64,000 bases of DNA from Advenella sp. FME57 (GCF_014897675.1 NZ_JABUXU010000013.1:1-64000); one strand, 5' to 3'. Shown: positions 1 through 9,433, counted from the stretch's first letter. Notes: a model not told the origin generated them from the letters alone. Numbers and translations are program-made.

Positions 1-453
1 TTTAGCTTAAAAGAAATTCTACGAGTAATCTGTATTATTTTACGGGGTAGTTACAAGAGCTATGCAGACCTCAAGGGTCTGCGCCTGGGCGTGACGCGCG
101 CGACGGTCAATGACGCCGATGTGACCAAGAATGCGAAGGACGCCAATATTCGCCGTTTCGAGGATGACGCCACACTGGTGACCGCCGGTGTATCAGGGCA
201 GGTTCAGGCCGTCTCTTCCCAATGGCCTATCGTTGCGGAAATCAACAAGAAGCAGACCAGCAATCCCTTTGAGACAAAATTTACCCAGCATGAATTTATG
301 TTGGGCATTGCCATGCCGAAAAACAATTCCGAACTCAAGGCATGGCTGGATAAGTGGATTCTTGAAAATCTGAAAAACGGCAAACTTAATGATATTTATA
401 AAAAATATCACGGCAATGAACTTTCACCGAAAGTGGTCAATCAGCAGTCTTGA
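1..453 (+). CDS. Amino-acid ABC transporter substrate-binding protein, 5'-truncated
   Basis: This is the C-terminal lobe of a family 3 periplasmic binding protein for polar amino acids. The stretch SYADLKGLRLGVTRATVND (from base 58) is the usual start of the second lobe, and the gene ends with the KNGKLNDIYKKYHG helix typical of the family. The reading frame stays open to base 1, but the first 15 or so codons (bases 1-45) are AT-rich and do not resemble the binding-protein fold expected there. The gene may therefore be cut by the window edge or joined to foreign DNA. A GTG at 91 is an unlikely true start because it lies inside the conserved lobe. A strong terminator follows. Confidence 0.75.
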   Translation, partial: FSLKEILRVICIILRGSYKSYADLKGLRLGVTRATVNDADVTKNAKDANIRRFEDDATLVTAGVSGQVQAVSSQWPIVAEINKKQTSNPFETKFTQHEFMLGIAMPKNNSELKAWLDKWILENLKNGKLNDIYKKYHGNELSPKVVNQQS

Positions 454-478
454 TTATCTGATATCAATATGAAAAATA

Positions 479-504
479 CAAAAGGAGCCCGCTGGCTCCT
501 TTTT
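479..504 (+). terminator. Rho-independent terminator after the ABC binding-protein gene
   Basis: A perfect 9-bp stem (AAAGGAGCC, 481-489, paired with GGCTCCTTT, 494-502) with a 4-base loop runs into a T-rich tail. It lies 26 bases past the stop codon. Confidence 0.85.
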
Positions 505-731
505 CAACGCTGCAGCCGGATCGTGCAGGTGGATTCGTCGTTTCCGGAGAATATTTCTTGAGATACCAGGCTGATCAATGACTTGTTTCGTGTGTGAGGG
601 GTTTCACCAATATAGTGCCTGCCTATACGCGCATCAGAATTTAATATTTGATAGTCTTCCCATAATCCGGTCTACTCTTTCCTGATTATCAGTTTTTGCG
701 CGCCAGGCGCATCGATATAACAGGAGACAAC

Positions 732-2174
732 ATGCCGCAAGCCACGAAATCCATATACATCAACGGCGTCTGGAAAGCGTCAGAGAACGGGAAGCAGATT
801 GATATGCTGGCGCCCAGTAGCGGAAAGAAAATCGGGGCAATATCGCGAGGCGACAAGGCTGATATCGACAAGGCGGTGTTCGCTGCGAGAAGCGCATTCG
901 AGGGTGTATGGGGGCAAATGGCCGCAGTAGACAGAGGTCGATTGCTGTCCCGGCTTGGCGTCAAAATACTGGAAAATATTGAACAATTGGCCTCGATCGA
1001 AGCGCTGGATACTGGCAAGCCCATGACGCTGGCACGCAACGATATCACGGCGACAGCGCGATACTTTGAATATTACGGCGGCGCGGCAGACAAAATCCAT
1101 GGTGAGACCATACCGTTTTTGAACGGTTATCAGGTCATGATTCTTCGCGAACCACGGGGAGTGGCAGGGCACATCATTCCGTGGAATTATCCGGCACAGA
1201 TGTATGGGCGAACAATTGCGTGTGCTTTGGCGGCAGGCAACACCACAGTATTGAAGCCCGCAGAGGAGGCGTGCATGAGCATCATCAGGCTGACTGAGCT
1301 TGCCCACGAAGTTGGTGTCCCGCCTGGTGTCATCAATCTTGTTACCGGCTTGGGGGAAGAGGCCGGCGCTGCACTGTCCGCACACAACGGCATCGACTTT
1401 ATGTCGTTCACGGGCTCACCTGAGGTTGGCACGCTCATTCAGAAGGCGGCGGCAGAGAACCATGTGCCGTGTGTCCTTGAATTGGGAGGAAAATCACCGC
1501 AAATTGTATTTGACGACGCCAATGTTGATGAGGCCATCCGGGTAATTATTGCTGCGATTATTCAAAATACCGGCCAGACGTGCTCTGCAGGTAGTCGTGT
1601 GCTTGTACAACGATCAATATTCGAAGAGTTTATGGATGCACTGGCAAAGCGTTTCAGGTCAATCAAGGTGGGCTCTCATGAGTCGGATCTGGACTGCGGT
1701 CCGGTCATCAGTCAGGTCCAGTGTGAGCGTGTCAAAGGCTTTCTGGAGCGAGCAAGAAAAAATGGTATCGAACTGATTGCCGAAGGTAGTCTGGATGAGA
1801 CCGCTGTGGCATCTGGTTTTTACGTCACACCCGCGCTATTGGGCCCTGTTGATCCCGCAAGTGAATTGGCTCAGGACGAAGTTTTCGGACCGGTATTGGC
1901 CGCCATCCCATTTGATGATGAGGACGACGCCATCGCCATTGCAAACGGGACACAGTTTGGTCTGATCGCAGGCGTGTGGACTGAAAGCGGGGCACGTCAG
2001 ATCAGAATGGCCAAAAGACTACGCGTCGGTCAGGTTTATCTGAATGCTTATGGGGCGGGGGGCGGAATCGAACTGCCATTTGGTGGATTCAAGAAAAGCG
2101 GTCATGGGCGCGAAAAGGGATTTGAAGCGCTTAAGGAATATACGGTATCAAAAACCGTGGTCATCAAGCACTGA
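732..2174 (+). CDS. NAD(P)-dependent aldehyde dehydrogenase
   Basis: A 480-residue aldehyde dehydrogenase that should oxidise an aldehyde to the carboxylate in the cytoplasm. Visible landmarks are N152 in PWNYPAQM, K175 in LKPAEE, the cofactor-binding FTGSPEVG near 227, the general base E250 in LELGGKSP and the nucleophile C284 in NTGQTCSAGSR. The ATG at 732 is preferred over one 36 bases upstream because AGGAGA lies 5 bases before it. It leads a same-strand series with a TRAP transporter and a zinc alcohol dehydrogenase, so an imported alcohol is probably oxidised in two steps. Its relatives include betaine-aldehyde-type enzymes, but the substrate cannot be read from the sequence. Confidence 0.93.
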   Translation: MPQATKSIYINGVWKASENGKQIDMLAPSSGKKIGAISRGDKADIDKAVFAARSAFEGVWGQMAAVDRGRLLSRLGVKILENIEQLASIEALDTGKPMTLARNDITATARYFEYYGGAADKIHGETIPFLNGYQVMILREPRGVAGHIIPWNYPAQMYGRTIACALAAGNTTVLKPAEEACMSIIRLTELAHEVGVPPGVINLVTGLGEEAGAALSAHNGIDFMSFTGSPEVGTLIQKAAAENHVPCVLELGGKSPQIVFDDANVDEAIRVIIAAIIQNTGQTCSAGSRVLVQRSIFEEFMDALAKRFRSIKVGSHESDLDCGPVISQVQCERVKGFLERARKNGIELIAEGSLDETAVASGFYVTPALLGPVDPASELAQDEVFGPVLAAIPFDDEDDAIAIANGTQFGLIAGVWTESGARQIRMAKRLRVGQVYLNAYGAGGGIELPFGGFKKSGHGREKGFEALKEYTVSKTVVIKH

Positions 2175-2327
2175 CCTGGTTGACGTTGCGATTCATATCG
2201 CATGGGGTGCTGTGAGAGACAGGGAACAATCTGTCCGGGCTCTTGGCTGAAAATAATTATTGTCCTGTATCTGTTTATGCACATACAGAGATATATGCGC
2301 ATGAAAAAATCTAATTAGGAGACAAAA

Positions 2328-3356
2328 ATGCATAAGCTATTGAAGCGTAGCTCAATCGGGCTACTGGTGGCAGGTTTCACTCTCGCACTGTTGGCGGGGC
2401 AATCGGTGAATGCGGCGCCTATCAAGCTGCGTCTTGCTCATGTTTTCGCCATTGGCAGTCCGGTCGATGAATCAAGTAAACAGTTTGCCAATATCATCAA
2501 AGAGAAGACCAATGGTGAAATAGACATCTCGGTGTTTCCCAACAGCCAGCTTGGAGGGGACGAAACGATTGCTCGCGACATATCGCGAGGGTCCTTGGAC
2601 ATCGCTTTTGTCAATCCCGGTTCTCTCTCGGGGCTGGATCCTTTGCTCGATATTCACTACCTTCCCTATATCGTGGCCGACTTTACGCAGGCCGACAAGA
2701 TTTTCTACAATCCTGATGGCATTATCCAGCGTACGTTAAGAGAAACGTTGAAGAAACACAAGATGGAGTCGCTGGGTTTTTTTGAGCTTGAATTCCGTGC
2801 GCTGACCAACTCGAAACATCCGGTCGAGACAGTTGCAGATCTCAAGGGACTGAAAATTCGCGTTCCGGGGTCGGCCGGCATTCGTGGATTTTTTGACGAG
2901 GCCGGCGCGCAGGCGGTGACCATGCCATTCCCGGAGTTGTTTACAGCACTGCAACAGGGAACGGTAGACGGTCAGGACAACGGTGCAAGTATTACGCACA
3001 ACTCACGCCTGTTCGAGGCGCAGAAGTTCATGACTGAACTCAATCACGTCTATGCAATGGGAGCGATTGTCTCCAGTCAGCGTGTCTGGAACAAACTCGA
3101 CGATTCGCAAAAGGCACTGTTCCGGGAGACAGCAGCAAAGGTATCAGCTGAAGAAATCAGGAAAAACCGGCAGATGAATGCGGAATATATGAAAAAAATC
3201 GAAACCGGTGGCATCAAAATACACAAGCTCGCACCGCAAGCGCTGGCGCAATTTAAAGCGGTAGGAGATAAGGTATGGGAGAAGCTGACGCCAACTTACG
3301 GTCAAGAGCGCATCGAGGCACTTCGGGCAGAAGTGCAGGCGCTGACAAAAAAATAA
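2328..3356 (+). CDS. TRAP transporter periplasmic binding protein (DctP family)
   Basis: A 342-residue TRAP receptor that captures an organic acid in the periplasm and delivers it to the membrane subunits encoded next. The N-terminus is a Sec signal (basic LLKRSS, hydrophobic run, probable cleavage after VNA at residue 29). The conserved core LKGLKIRVPGSAGIRGFF contains the arginine that binds the substrate carboxylate in this family. AGGAGACAAAA precedes the ATG. A 153-base gap separates it from the aldehyde dehydrogenase, so it may have its own promoter. The ligand is unknown; the neighbouring dehydrogenases suggest a hydroxylated acid. Confidence 0.93.
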   Translation: MHKLLKRSSIGLLVAGFTLALLAGQSVNAAPIKLRLAHVFAIGSPVDESSKQFANIIKEKTNGEIDISVFPNSQLGGDETIARDISRGSLDIAFVNPGSLSGLDPLLDIHYLPYIVADFTQADKIFYNPDGIIQRTLRETLKKHKMESLGFFELEFRALTNSKHPVETVADLKGLKIRVPGSAGIRGFFDEAGAQAVTMPFPELFTALQQGTVDGQDNGASITHNSRLFEAQKFMTELNHVYAMGAIVSSQRVWNKLDDSQKALFRETAAKVSAEEIRKNRQMNAEYMKKIETGGIKIHKLAPQALAQFKAVGDKVWEKLTPTYGQERIEALRAEVQALTKK

Positions 3357-3387
3357 AATAGCAGATCAAGGAACAGGAGCAAATGCT

Positions 3388-3918
3388 ATGCAACTGGGAA
3401 GCAGACTGGCCGCGCGTATGGCATGGATCGAATGCAGGCTATACAAAATTGAGAATTTTTTATGTTCTTTAAGCCTTATGGTCATGCTCCTGATGATATT
3501 TCTAAGCGTTTGCGTAAGGTACTTCAACCTGCCGCTGCCAAACGTTTCCGAATGGGCGCTGGTCGCCATGGCGCCATTGACCTTCGTGGGGGCGGCGATG
3601 TGTACCAAGCTTGGGCAGCACATCGCGGTCGATTTCGTGCATCAGTCTCGCTCAATGGCGCTAAGAAAGTGTGCCCATCTCCTTGTCTCCTTGTTGTTAC
3701 TGTTGTTCTCCGGCATATATACCTGGCTCGGGTTGATGTTGCTGGACGATGCGATATCGTCCGGAGAAACAATGATTGATTTAGGGACGCCGGTTGCCAT
3801 TCCCGTTTTTTGCTACTTTCTTGGCATGCTATTGATGTCGATCCACGCCTTATGTCAATTGATCCGGGCTGCGACATTCAATGCCTTGCCCGATCTTGCA
3901 ACAACGGGGAGGGAGTGA
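3388..3918 (+). CDS. TRAP transporter small membrane subunit (DctQ family)
   Basis: A 176-residue inner-membrane protein with four hydrophobic segments, the size and layout of DctQ. The motif NVSEWALVAMAPLTFVGAAM is typical of the family, as is the HIAVDF stretch after it. It bridges the binding protein and the large channel subunit. An AGGAG lies upstream of the ATG. Its stop shares one base with the start of the following dctM-like gene, so the two are translationally coupled. Confidence 0.92.
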   Translation: MQLGSRLAARMAWIECRLYKIENFLCSLSLMVMLLMIFLSVCVRYFNLPLPNVSEWALVAMAPLTFVGAAMCTKLGQHIAVDFVHQSRSMALRKCAHLLVSLLLLLFSGIYTWLGLMLLDDAISSGETMIDLGTPVAIPVFCYFLGMLLMSIHALCQLIRAATFNALPDLATTGRE

Positions 3919-5207
3919 TGATTGTCTCTCTTCTTCTGCTACTGCTTGTTATCGGTACCCCTATTGGCATTGCGTTCGCGCTGATCGTCATGGTCAATGC
4001 TGAGTCATGGAATATCGACCCGTTCACACTGGCAGCATTGCCCTACGATACGGTCAATTCCTTTCCTTTGCTTGCTATACCGCTATATCTCCTGGTTGGA
4101 GAACTGATGAATAGAGGTGGGCTTGTGGCCCAGATCATATCAGTATGCGATATCTTTTTAAGCAAGGTAAGGGCGCCACTTGGACATATCATGATTTTTG
4201 CCAGTGCGCTGATGGGAGCTATCACCGGATCATCAGTGGCGACAGTGGCTGCAATCGGCAGTACGGTAGGGAGCGAAATGCGCAAGCGCGGGTACCCCGT
4301 TGGTTATGTCGCCGCCCTGAACGCTGCTGCCGGTTTGCTCGGAGTCCTGATTCCGCCCTCTATCCCGTTGATTTTATATGGATCGATCGTGGGCGTTTCC
4401 ATTACCAAGCTGTTTATGGCGTCGCTTATTCCGGGCCTGCTGATCATTGTCGTTTTTTGCATCATTCATCTGTTTCTGTCCCGGCGGGTGTTAAAGGACG
4501 GGCAGGAAGTCAGGACTGAAGATACTTTGCCAGACATCGGCGCCGTGCGCAGGCCCATTCAGACCGTTGTTCATGCAGCGCCAGCCCTGTTCCTGCCGGT
4601 ACTGGTACTGGGCGGAATCTATTCAGGAATATTTACGCCAACAGAAGCAGCGGCCGTTGCAGGCGTCTATGCCATGCTCGTTACTCTGATATCGCGCAAA
4701 GCAGGCAAAGGCGACATGCGGGGAATATTTGAAAAAGCGGTTCTTGCCACGGCCGCCATTCTTGTGATCATTGCTTTTACCAGCGTGTTTAACCGCGCCA
4801 TGGTGCTTGAACAAATACCGCAAGGTATCGCGGATTTCACGACGGCCTTCACCAGCAACCCAATGCTATTTCTGCTTGTCGTCAATATCGCGCTTATTCT
4901 GGTCGGGATGTTTATGGAGACAAATGCGGCCACTTTGTTGATGGGCCCTTTGCTGGCGCCTGCAGCGATCCGGTTTGGTGTTGATCCTGTGCATTTCGGA
5001 GTCATATTAGTTACCAATATTGAAATCGGCCTGCTCACACCGCCATTGGCCGCAAATCTGTACGTGGCCGCAAGAACGAACAATGCCAGACTTTCCGCAA
5101 TGATGCAATATACCTGGTGGTTTCTGGGCGGGACATTGCTGGCGCTTATGCTGATTACTTTTATTCCTCAACTGACCATGTGGCCCAATTATTTTAAGGC
5201 GAGCTGA
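3918..5207 (+). CDS. TRAP transporter large membrane subunit (DctM family)
   Basis: A 429-residue polytopic membrane protein with about twelve transmembrane segments, the sodium-coupled channel of the TRAP importer. Family signatures include FPLLAIPLYLLVGELMNRGG, the GSSVATVAAIGS loop, LNAAAGLLGVLIPPSIPLI and the ETNAATLLMGPLLAP segment. I chose the ATG at 3918, which overlaps the TGA of the small subunit and follows GGGGAGGG. An in-frame ATG 108 bases further upstream would add a non-hydrophobic leader inside dctQ and is unlikely. Confidence 0.93.
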   Translation: MIVSLLLLLLVIGTPIGIAFALIVMVNAESWNIDPFTLAALPYDTVNSFPLLAIPLYLLVGELMNRGGLVAQIISVCDIFLSKVRAPLGHIMIFASALMGAITGSSVATVAAIGSTVGSEMRKRGYPVGYVAALNAAAGLLGVLIPPSIPLILYGSIVGVSITKLFMASLIPGLLIIVVFCIIHLFLSRRVLKDGQEVRTEDTLPDIGAVRRPIQTVVHAAPALFLPVLVLGGIYSGIFTPTEAAAVAGVYAMLVTLISRKAGKGDMRGIFEKAVLATAAILVIIAFTSVFNRAMVLEQIPQGIADFTTAFTSNPMLFLLVVNIALILVGMFMETNAATLLMGPLLAPAAIRFGVDPVHFGVILVTNIEIGLLTPPLAANLYVAARTNNARLSAMMQYTWWFLGGTLLALMLITFIPQLTMWPNYFKAS

Positions 5208-5209
5208 TT

Positions 5210-6325
5210 ATGTCATTCGTAATTCCCGAGTATTCCCGCGCCGCTGTACTAAGAGCCTTCAAGACGCCGCTCAATATTGAAGATGTGCCTGTCCCGACCA
5301 CCCTTGAGCCAGGTAGCGCTCTTGTAAAAATGGATGCCTGCTCGATCTGTGGGACAGATGTTCATCTGTGGCAGGGATCGCTGTCCCTGAAAGTGGATTT
5401 GCCGGTCATTATAGGCCATGAAATGGTGGGCACAGTGGTCGCCTTTGGTGATGGCGCTCGCCACGATTCGGTGGGCAACGTATTGGAGCCCGGTGATCGT
5501 GTCGTGTACACGCATACATCTTGTGGAAGTTGCTTCTTCTGTACAACGGCCCGGTCTCCTACTTTGTGTATTAACCGAAAGGCCTATATGTACGAGACCA
5601 TGGCAAAAGCGCCGTATCTGCTCGGCGGCTTTTCCGAGTATGGGTATGTCATGCCGGAAGCAGGACGTCTTAAAGTGCCTGATAATGTGTCCAGTGAGCT
5701 GGCCAGCTTGTCAAGCTGCGCATTGCGATCGGTCATGAACGCCTTCTCGCAGGTGGGGCAGATTGAGCCATATCAGACAGTTGTGATCCAGGGCGCCGGG
5801 CCATTGGGATTGCTAGCCGCTGCCAACGCCAAGGTACGTGGCGCCAAGGTGGTGATCGTCATCGGCTCGCCTGCTGCACGTCTAGAGCTGGCCCGGGAGT
5901 TCGGCGCCGACGTCTGTATCCCTGTTGAAGGTACCACAGATCAAGAAAGGCTTGATACCGTTCTCATGCATACTCAAGGGCGCGGGGCCGACATTGTGAT
6001 GGAATTTACGGGTGTGCCGGCGGCTTTCTCGGAAGGGCTGGCGTTATGCCGCAAGGGTGCGCGATATCTTGTTGTTGGTCAGTTGGGGGAAGGCAGCACG
6101 CAATTTCAGCCGTCCATGATTGTCAAAAAAAATATCAATGTCATTGGCTCATTCTCGGGCGATGCGCGCAGCTACTCCCTGGCGCTGCAATTTATGGCTC
6201 GGCATATGCATAATTTTCCATTTGAGCGCATGATTACCGGCCGCTACACCCTGCATACAGTTAATACCGCCATGGAAAGAATGAAGAGCTATCAGGAAAT
6301 TAAACCTGTTATTACATTCTCTTGA
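5210..6325 (+). CDS. Zinc-dependent alcohol dehydrogenase (MDR superfamily)
   Basis: A 371-residue medium-chain dehydrogenase. The catalytic zinc site is shown by C48 in CGTDVH and H70-E71 in GHEMVG. The structural zinc is held by C105, C108, C111 and C120. The NAD-binding GAGPLG lies at 195-200. It probably oxidises an imported alcohol or polyol. The start lies two bases after the dctM stop, so it is co-transcribed with the TRAP genes. Together with the upstream aldehyde dehydrogenase it forms an alcohol-aldehyde-acid route. Sorbitol- or threonine-dehydrogenase-like substrates cannot be excluded. Confidence 0.92.
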   Translation: MSFVIPEYSRAAVLRAFKTPLNIEDVPVPTTLEPGSALVKMDACSICGTDVHLWQGSLSLKVDLPVIIGHEMVGTVVAFGDGARHDSVGNVLEPGDRVVYTHTSCGSCFFCTTARSPTLCINRKAYMYETMAKAPYLLGGFSEYGYVMPEAGRLKVPDNVSSELASLSSCALRSVMNAFSQVGQIEPYQTVVIQGAGPLGLLAAANAKVRGAKVVIVIGSPAARLELAREFGADVCIPVEGTTDQERLDTVLMHTQGRGADIVMEFTGVPAAFSEGLALCRKGARYLVVGQLGEGSTQFQPSMIVKKNINVIGSFSGDARSYSLALQFMARHMHNFPFERMITGRYTLHTVNTAMERMKSYQEIKPVITFS

Positions 6326-6334
6326 AGGACCGGA

Positions 6335-7510
6335 ATGATTCATCAATTCAATGAAAGTGAAAAGGGCCCCCTTGACGGCGTACGGGTTCTGGATTTGTCA
6401 AGACTGGTTGCCGGCAACATGCTCACCTTGTTCCTTGCTGATTTTGGGGCAGACGTCATAAAAATAGAAAAGGACGGAAAAGGGGATGATTTGAGAAGCT
6501 GGAAGGAATCGGACGAACCGATTTACTGGAAAATCTATGGACGCAACAAGCGCTCCATGGTTCTGGATCTTAAGTCGGAACCGGGCAGGGAAGCGTTGAA
6601 GAAGTTGGCCTCACACGCGGATATTCTGGTTGAAAATTTCGTCCCCGGCGGCTTGGAGAAAATGGGACTTGCGCCACAAGTGTTGCACCAGGCAAATCCG
6701 AAATTGGTTATTGTCCGCGTATCAGGATGGGGCCAGACTGGTCCGTTTAGCCACAAGCCCGGTTTTGGAACACTGGTCGAAGCGATGTCGGGGTTTTCAT
6801 ATTTGAACGGTCATGCAGATAAGCCCCCGACTCTGCCGCCATTGGCCTTGGCGGACATGATCGCGGGCGTATACGGGGCTGCGGGCGTGTTGACGGCGCT
6901 TAGGGCGGCAGAAAAAGAAGGCATCGGGCAGGTTATTGATTTGTCGCTGTTCGAGCCTATTTTCTCTTTTATTTCATCTGAGGCGCTTAAGTACCAGTTG
7001 TCAGGTGTGCCGACCATGCGTTCTGGAAACCAGTCGTCGCATACGGCACCTCGCAATGTGTATGAGTGCAGCGATGGCAAGTTTGTGGCGATGTCCGGCT
7101 CAATGCAATCGATGGCTCTGAGAATCCTGGATACTATCGGTCGACCGGAACTGAAGGCGGACAAACGGTTTCATGATAATGACGCGCGGGTTGAACATAG
7201 AGATGAGCTGGATTTGATCATTGGTGATTTTATAAAGCAGAAAACTCAGCAGGAGAATCTGGCGCTGTTTGAGGCGGCTGGAGTAACAGTCGGACCTGTG
7301 TGCTCGGTCGCCGATCTGATTGACAGCCATTATATCCAAGGTCGTGAAGTGATGGTTCAACTAGAAGACGACGACCTGGGATGTATTACGACGCATAATA
7401 TAGTACCGCGTCTGAGTCGGACACCGGGTGCCTTTTATCGTGCCGCGCCGTCGATAGGTCAGAATACCAAGGAAATAATCAGTCAATTCGGATTGGAGAA
7501 TATACTATGA
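6335..7510 (+). CDS. CaiB/BaiF family (class III) CoA-transferase
   Basis: A 391-residue class III CoA-transferase, moving CoA from a donor such as succinyl-CoA to a carboxylic acid. The N-terminal LDLSRLVAGNM and GADVIKIE motifs and NRNK-like GRNKRSMVLDLK are diagnostic. The catalytic aspartate that forms the acyl anhydride is D174 in LALADMIAGVYG. The stop overlaps the next start as ATGA, tying it to the CitE-like lyase. This pairing (CoA activation, then C-C cleavage of a hydroxyacyl-CoA) is the logic of itaconate and citramalate degradation, which is an inference here. Confidence 0.92.
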   Translation: MIHQFNESEKGPLDGVRVLDLSRLVAGNMLTLFLADFGADVIKIEKDGKGDDLRSWKESDEPIYWKIYGRNKRSMVLDLKSEPGREALKKLASHADILVENFVPGGLEKMGLAPQVLHQANPKLVIVRVSGWGQTGPFSHKPGFGTLVEAMSGFSYLNGHADKPPTLPPLALADMIAGVYGAAGVLTALRAAEKEGIGQVIDLSLFEPIFSFISSEALKYQLSGVPTMRSGNQSSHTAPRNVYECSDGKFVAMSGSMQSMALRILDTIGRPELKADKRFHDNDARVEHRDELDLIIGDFIKQKTQQENLALFEAAGVTVGPVCSVADLIDSHYIQGREVMVQLEDDDLGCITTHNIVPRLSRTPGAFYRAAPSIGQNTKEIISQFGLENIL

Positions 7511-8397
7511 ACGATAAACAGATTCGGTGGCGATCTTTGCTCTTTGTACCTGCCACAAGCGAACGCTTTGTCCAGAGTGCGGTAAAGCAGCGAGCCGATG
7601 CTCTGCAGATCGACCTGGAGGACAGTATCCCCTTCGCCGATAAGGAGCAGGCGCGAGCAAATGTGCATGAAATAGCAGAGAAATTTGCCGATGCCGGCTT
7701 TGATGTCGTGGTCAGAATCAATCGCAGCTGGCGGCATGCGGTCCGGGATCTGGAACATTCTGTCAGCAGACACGTTAAAGCAATCTGCCTGCCAAAAGTC
7801 CCGGATGCGGGCTATGTGCAATCGATTTCCGAGGTGATAGGCGAGCTCGAACAGGAAAACGGGCTGGAGCAGGGGGCGATTAGACTAATTACGATGATCG
7901 AGGACGCCCAGGGCCTGTCAAACATTAACGACATTGCCGCAGCCGACGCCAGGGTCTGCGCACTGATTGTCGGCGCCGAGGACCTGGCAGCTTCGCTGCA
8001 GTCGGCTGTTTGTCCGGACGCGCTGTATGTTCCGAATATGCTGGCCGTCATCGCCTGCCGTAAGGCAGGTATCTTGCCTATCGGCTTTGTCGGCTCAATT
8101 GCCGACTTCAATGACGAAGAATTGTTTCGAAGTAAAATCCGGCAGGCGCGGTCCATGGGCTTTGAAGCTTCCTTTTGCATTCATCCGAAGCAGGTTGATA
8201 TTGTCAACGAAACGTTCATGCCGGACGCCAACGAGATCTCCCATGCACGAGTCATTATGGAAGAATATGAAAAGCATGCCAGTCAGGGCAATGGTGCTTT
8301 CACCGTAAATGGGCGTATGGTCGATCTGCCTGTGCTTCTTCAGGCAAAAAACATCATGGATAAGGTACGTATGTATAATGGAGCCGATTGCCTGTAA
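7507..8397 (+). CDS. HpcH/HpaI/CitE-family hydroxyacyl-CoA lyase
   Basis: A 296-residue TIM-barrel lyase related to the citrate lyase beta subunit, malyl-CoA lyase and citramalyl-CoA lyase. It has the family residues in order: R9-SLLFVPA at the N-terminus, D37 and E39 in DLEDS, R70 in VVRIN, E132 in TMIEDAQG and D159 in GAEDL, which hold the metal and the CoA ester. It overlaps the CoA-transferase by four bases. It probably cleaves the CoA ester made by that enzyme to acetyl-CoA or a similar unit plus a keto acid. Exact substrate unknown. Confidence 0.9.
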   Translation: MNDKQIRWRSLLFVPATSERFVQSAVKQRADALQIDLEDSIPFADKEQARANVHEIAEKFADAGFDVVVRINRSWRHAVRDLEHSVSRHVKAICLPKVPDAGYVQSISEVIGELEQENGLEQGAIRLITMIEDAQGLSNINDIAAADARVCALIVGAEDLAASLQSAVCPDALYVPNMLAVIACRKAGILPIGFVGSIADFNDEELFRSKIRQARSMGFEASFCIHPKQVDIVNETFMPDANEISHARVIMEEYEKHASQGNGAFTVNGRMVDLPVLLQAKNIMDKVRMYNGADCL

Positions 8398-8415
8398 CCG
8401 GAAATTTCCTTTGTC

Positions 8416-9360
8416 ATGAATCTACGTCAGCTTGCCTATTTTGTCGCCGTTGCAGAACAGCGATCCATACAAAAGGCATCGGCTGTTTTGCATATATCGC
8501 AGCCTTCTGTTAGCACTCAGATTAAGCTGCTGGAAGAGGAGTTGCAGGCTCAGTTACTGGAACGACGACAGAGCGGGACAGTGCTTACACCGGAAGGAGA
8601 GCTGTTTCTGAACTATGCAAGAACAGCGCTCGATGCGCTGGATGCTGCGAAAATCAGTCTGCGTGCCAAAACATCATCTGAAGTAGGAAAGGTAGTTGTC
8701 GGTATTCCCGGTTCTCTAAGTACTGTGCTGAGTCTGCCTCTGGTGCGACAGGTGCAGCTTGAATGTCCCAACATTCGGCTCAAGCTTGTGTCTGGCCTAT
8801 CTGGCCATCTGGCCAAGTGGATTGAAGACGGGGACGTTGACTTTGGGCTGGTGCACGGCATTCCACAAGAGAACGGTCTGGACTTTGACTTTCTTATGCG
8901 GGAGCATTTGTTTCTTGTGTCTTCGTTCGGAAATACAAGTCTTCAATCAAAATGCACGGCAGACGGTGACATTTCGTTTGCTCATTTGCACTATCTGCCG
9001 CTTGTGCTGCCCGGCAAAGAACACGGACTCAGACGCATCGTAGAAGAGCAGGCCCGCCTTGCTGGCGTCAAGCTATATATTCGTACGGAACTGGATGCGC
9101 ATGAATTGTTGGCCGAGTGGGTAAAAGACACTGCAGACTGTGCGGTGTTGTCACTGGCGGCATTGAAAATGCATGGGGATATCAACGATTTTCTCATAGC
9201 TCGTATTGTCGATCCTGTCATTGAGCGTCGGGTATCAATTGCCTATGCAAGCAAGAGGCCGCTTAGCCGAGCCAGCCGCAGGGTCGAGGGGATATTACGT
9301 AATTTGCTGTCGGCCGAGATTGATAAAGGCTGGTGGACGTATGCTACGTTGAACAGCTGA
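8416..9360 (+). CDS. LysR family transcriptional regulator
   Basis: A 314-residue LysR regulator. The winged helix-turn-helix is at the N-terminus (RSIQKASAVLHISQPSVSTQ), followed by a linker helix and the periplasmic-binding-protein-like effector domain from about residue 90. It starts 18 bases after the lyase and reads in the same direction, so it appears to be the last gene of the aldehyde dehydrogenase/TRAP/CoA-transferase series and its likely regulator. It ends at a strong hairpin. No clear operator was found next to it. Confidence 0.92.
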   Translation: MNLRQLAYFVAVAEQRSIQKASAVLHISQPSVSTQIKLLEEELQAQLLERRQSGTVLTPEGELFLNYARTALDALDAAKISLRAKTSSEVGKVVVGIPGSLSTVLSLPLVRQVQLECPNIRLKLVSGLSGHLAKWIEDGDVDFGLVHGIPQENGLDFDFLMREHLFLVSSFGNTSLQSKCTADGDISFAHLHYLPLVLPGKEHGLRRIVEEQARLAGVKLYIRTELDAHELLAEWVKDTADCAVLSLAALKMHGDINDFLIARIVDPVIERRVSIAYASKRPLSRASRRVEGILRNLLSAEIDKGWWTYATLNS

Positions 9361-9389
9361 GCGCCGATTGAGCTATTTGGCTGCCATTG

Positions 9390-9433
9390 CCGGCACCAGA
9401 CTGCTTTGTCTGCAGCGGTGCCGGTTTTATTTT
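9390..9433 (+). terminator. Terminator between convergent lysR and bug genes
   Basis: CCGGCACC (9390-9397) pairs perfectly with GGTGCCGG (9417-9424), with a further inner CAGAC/GTCTG pairing, and is followed by TTTTATTTT. The T-run suits plus-strand transcripts. The stop codon of the minus-strand receptor gene overlaps its tail. Confidence 0.85.
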
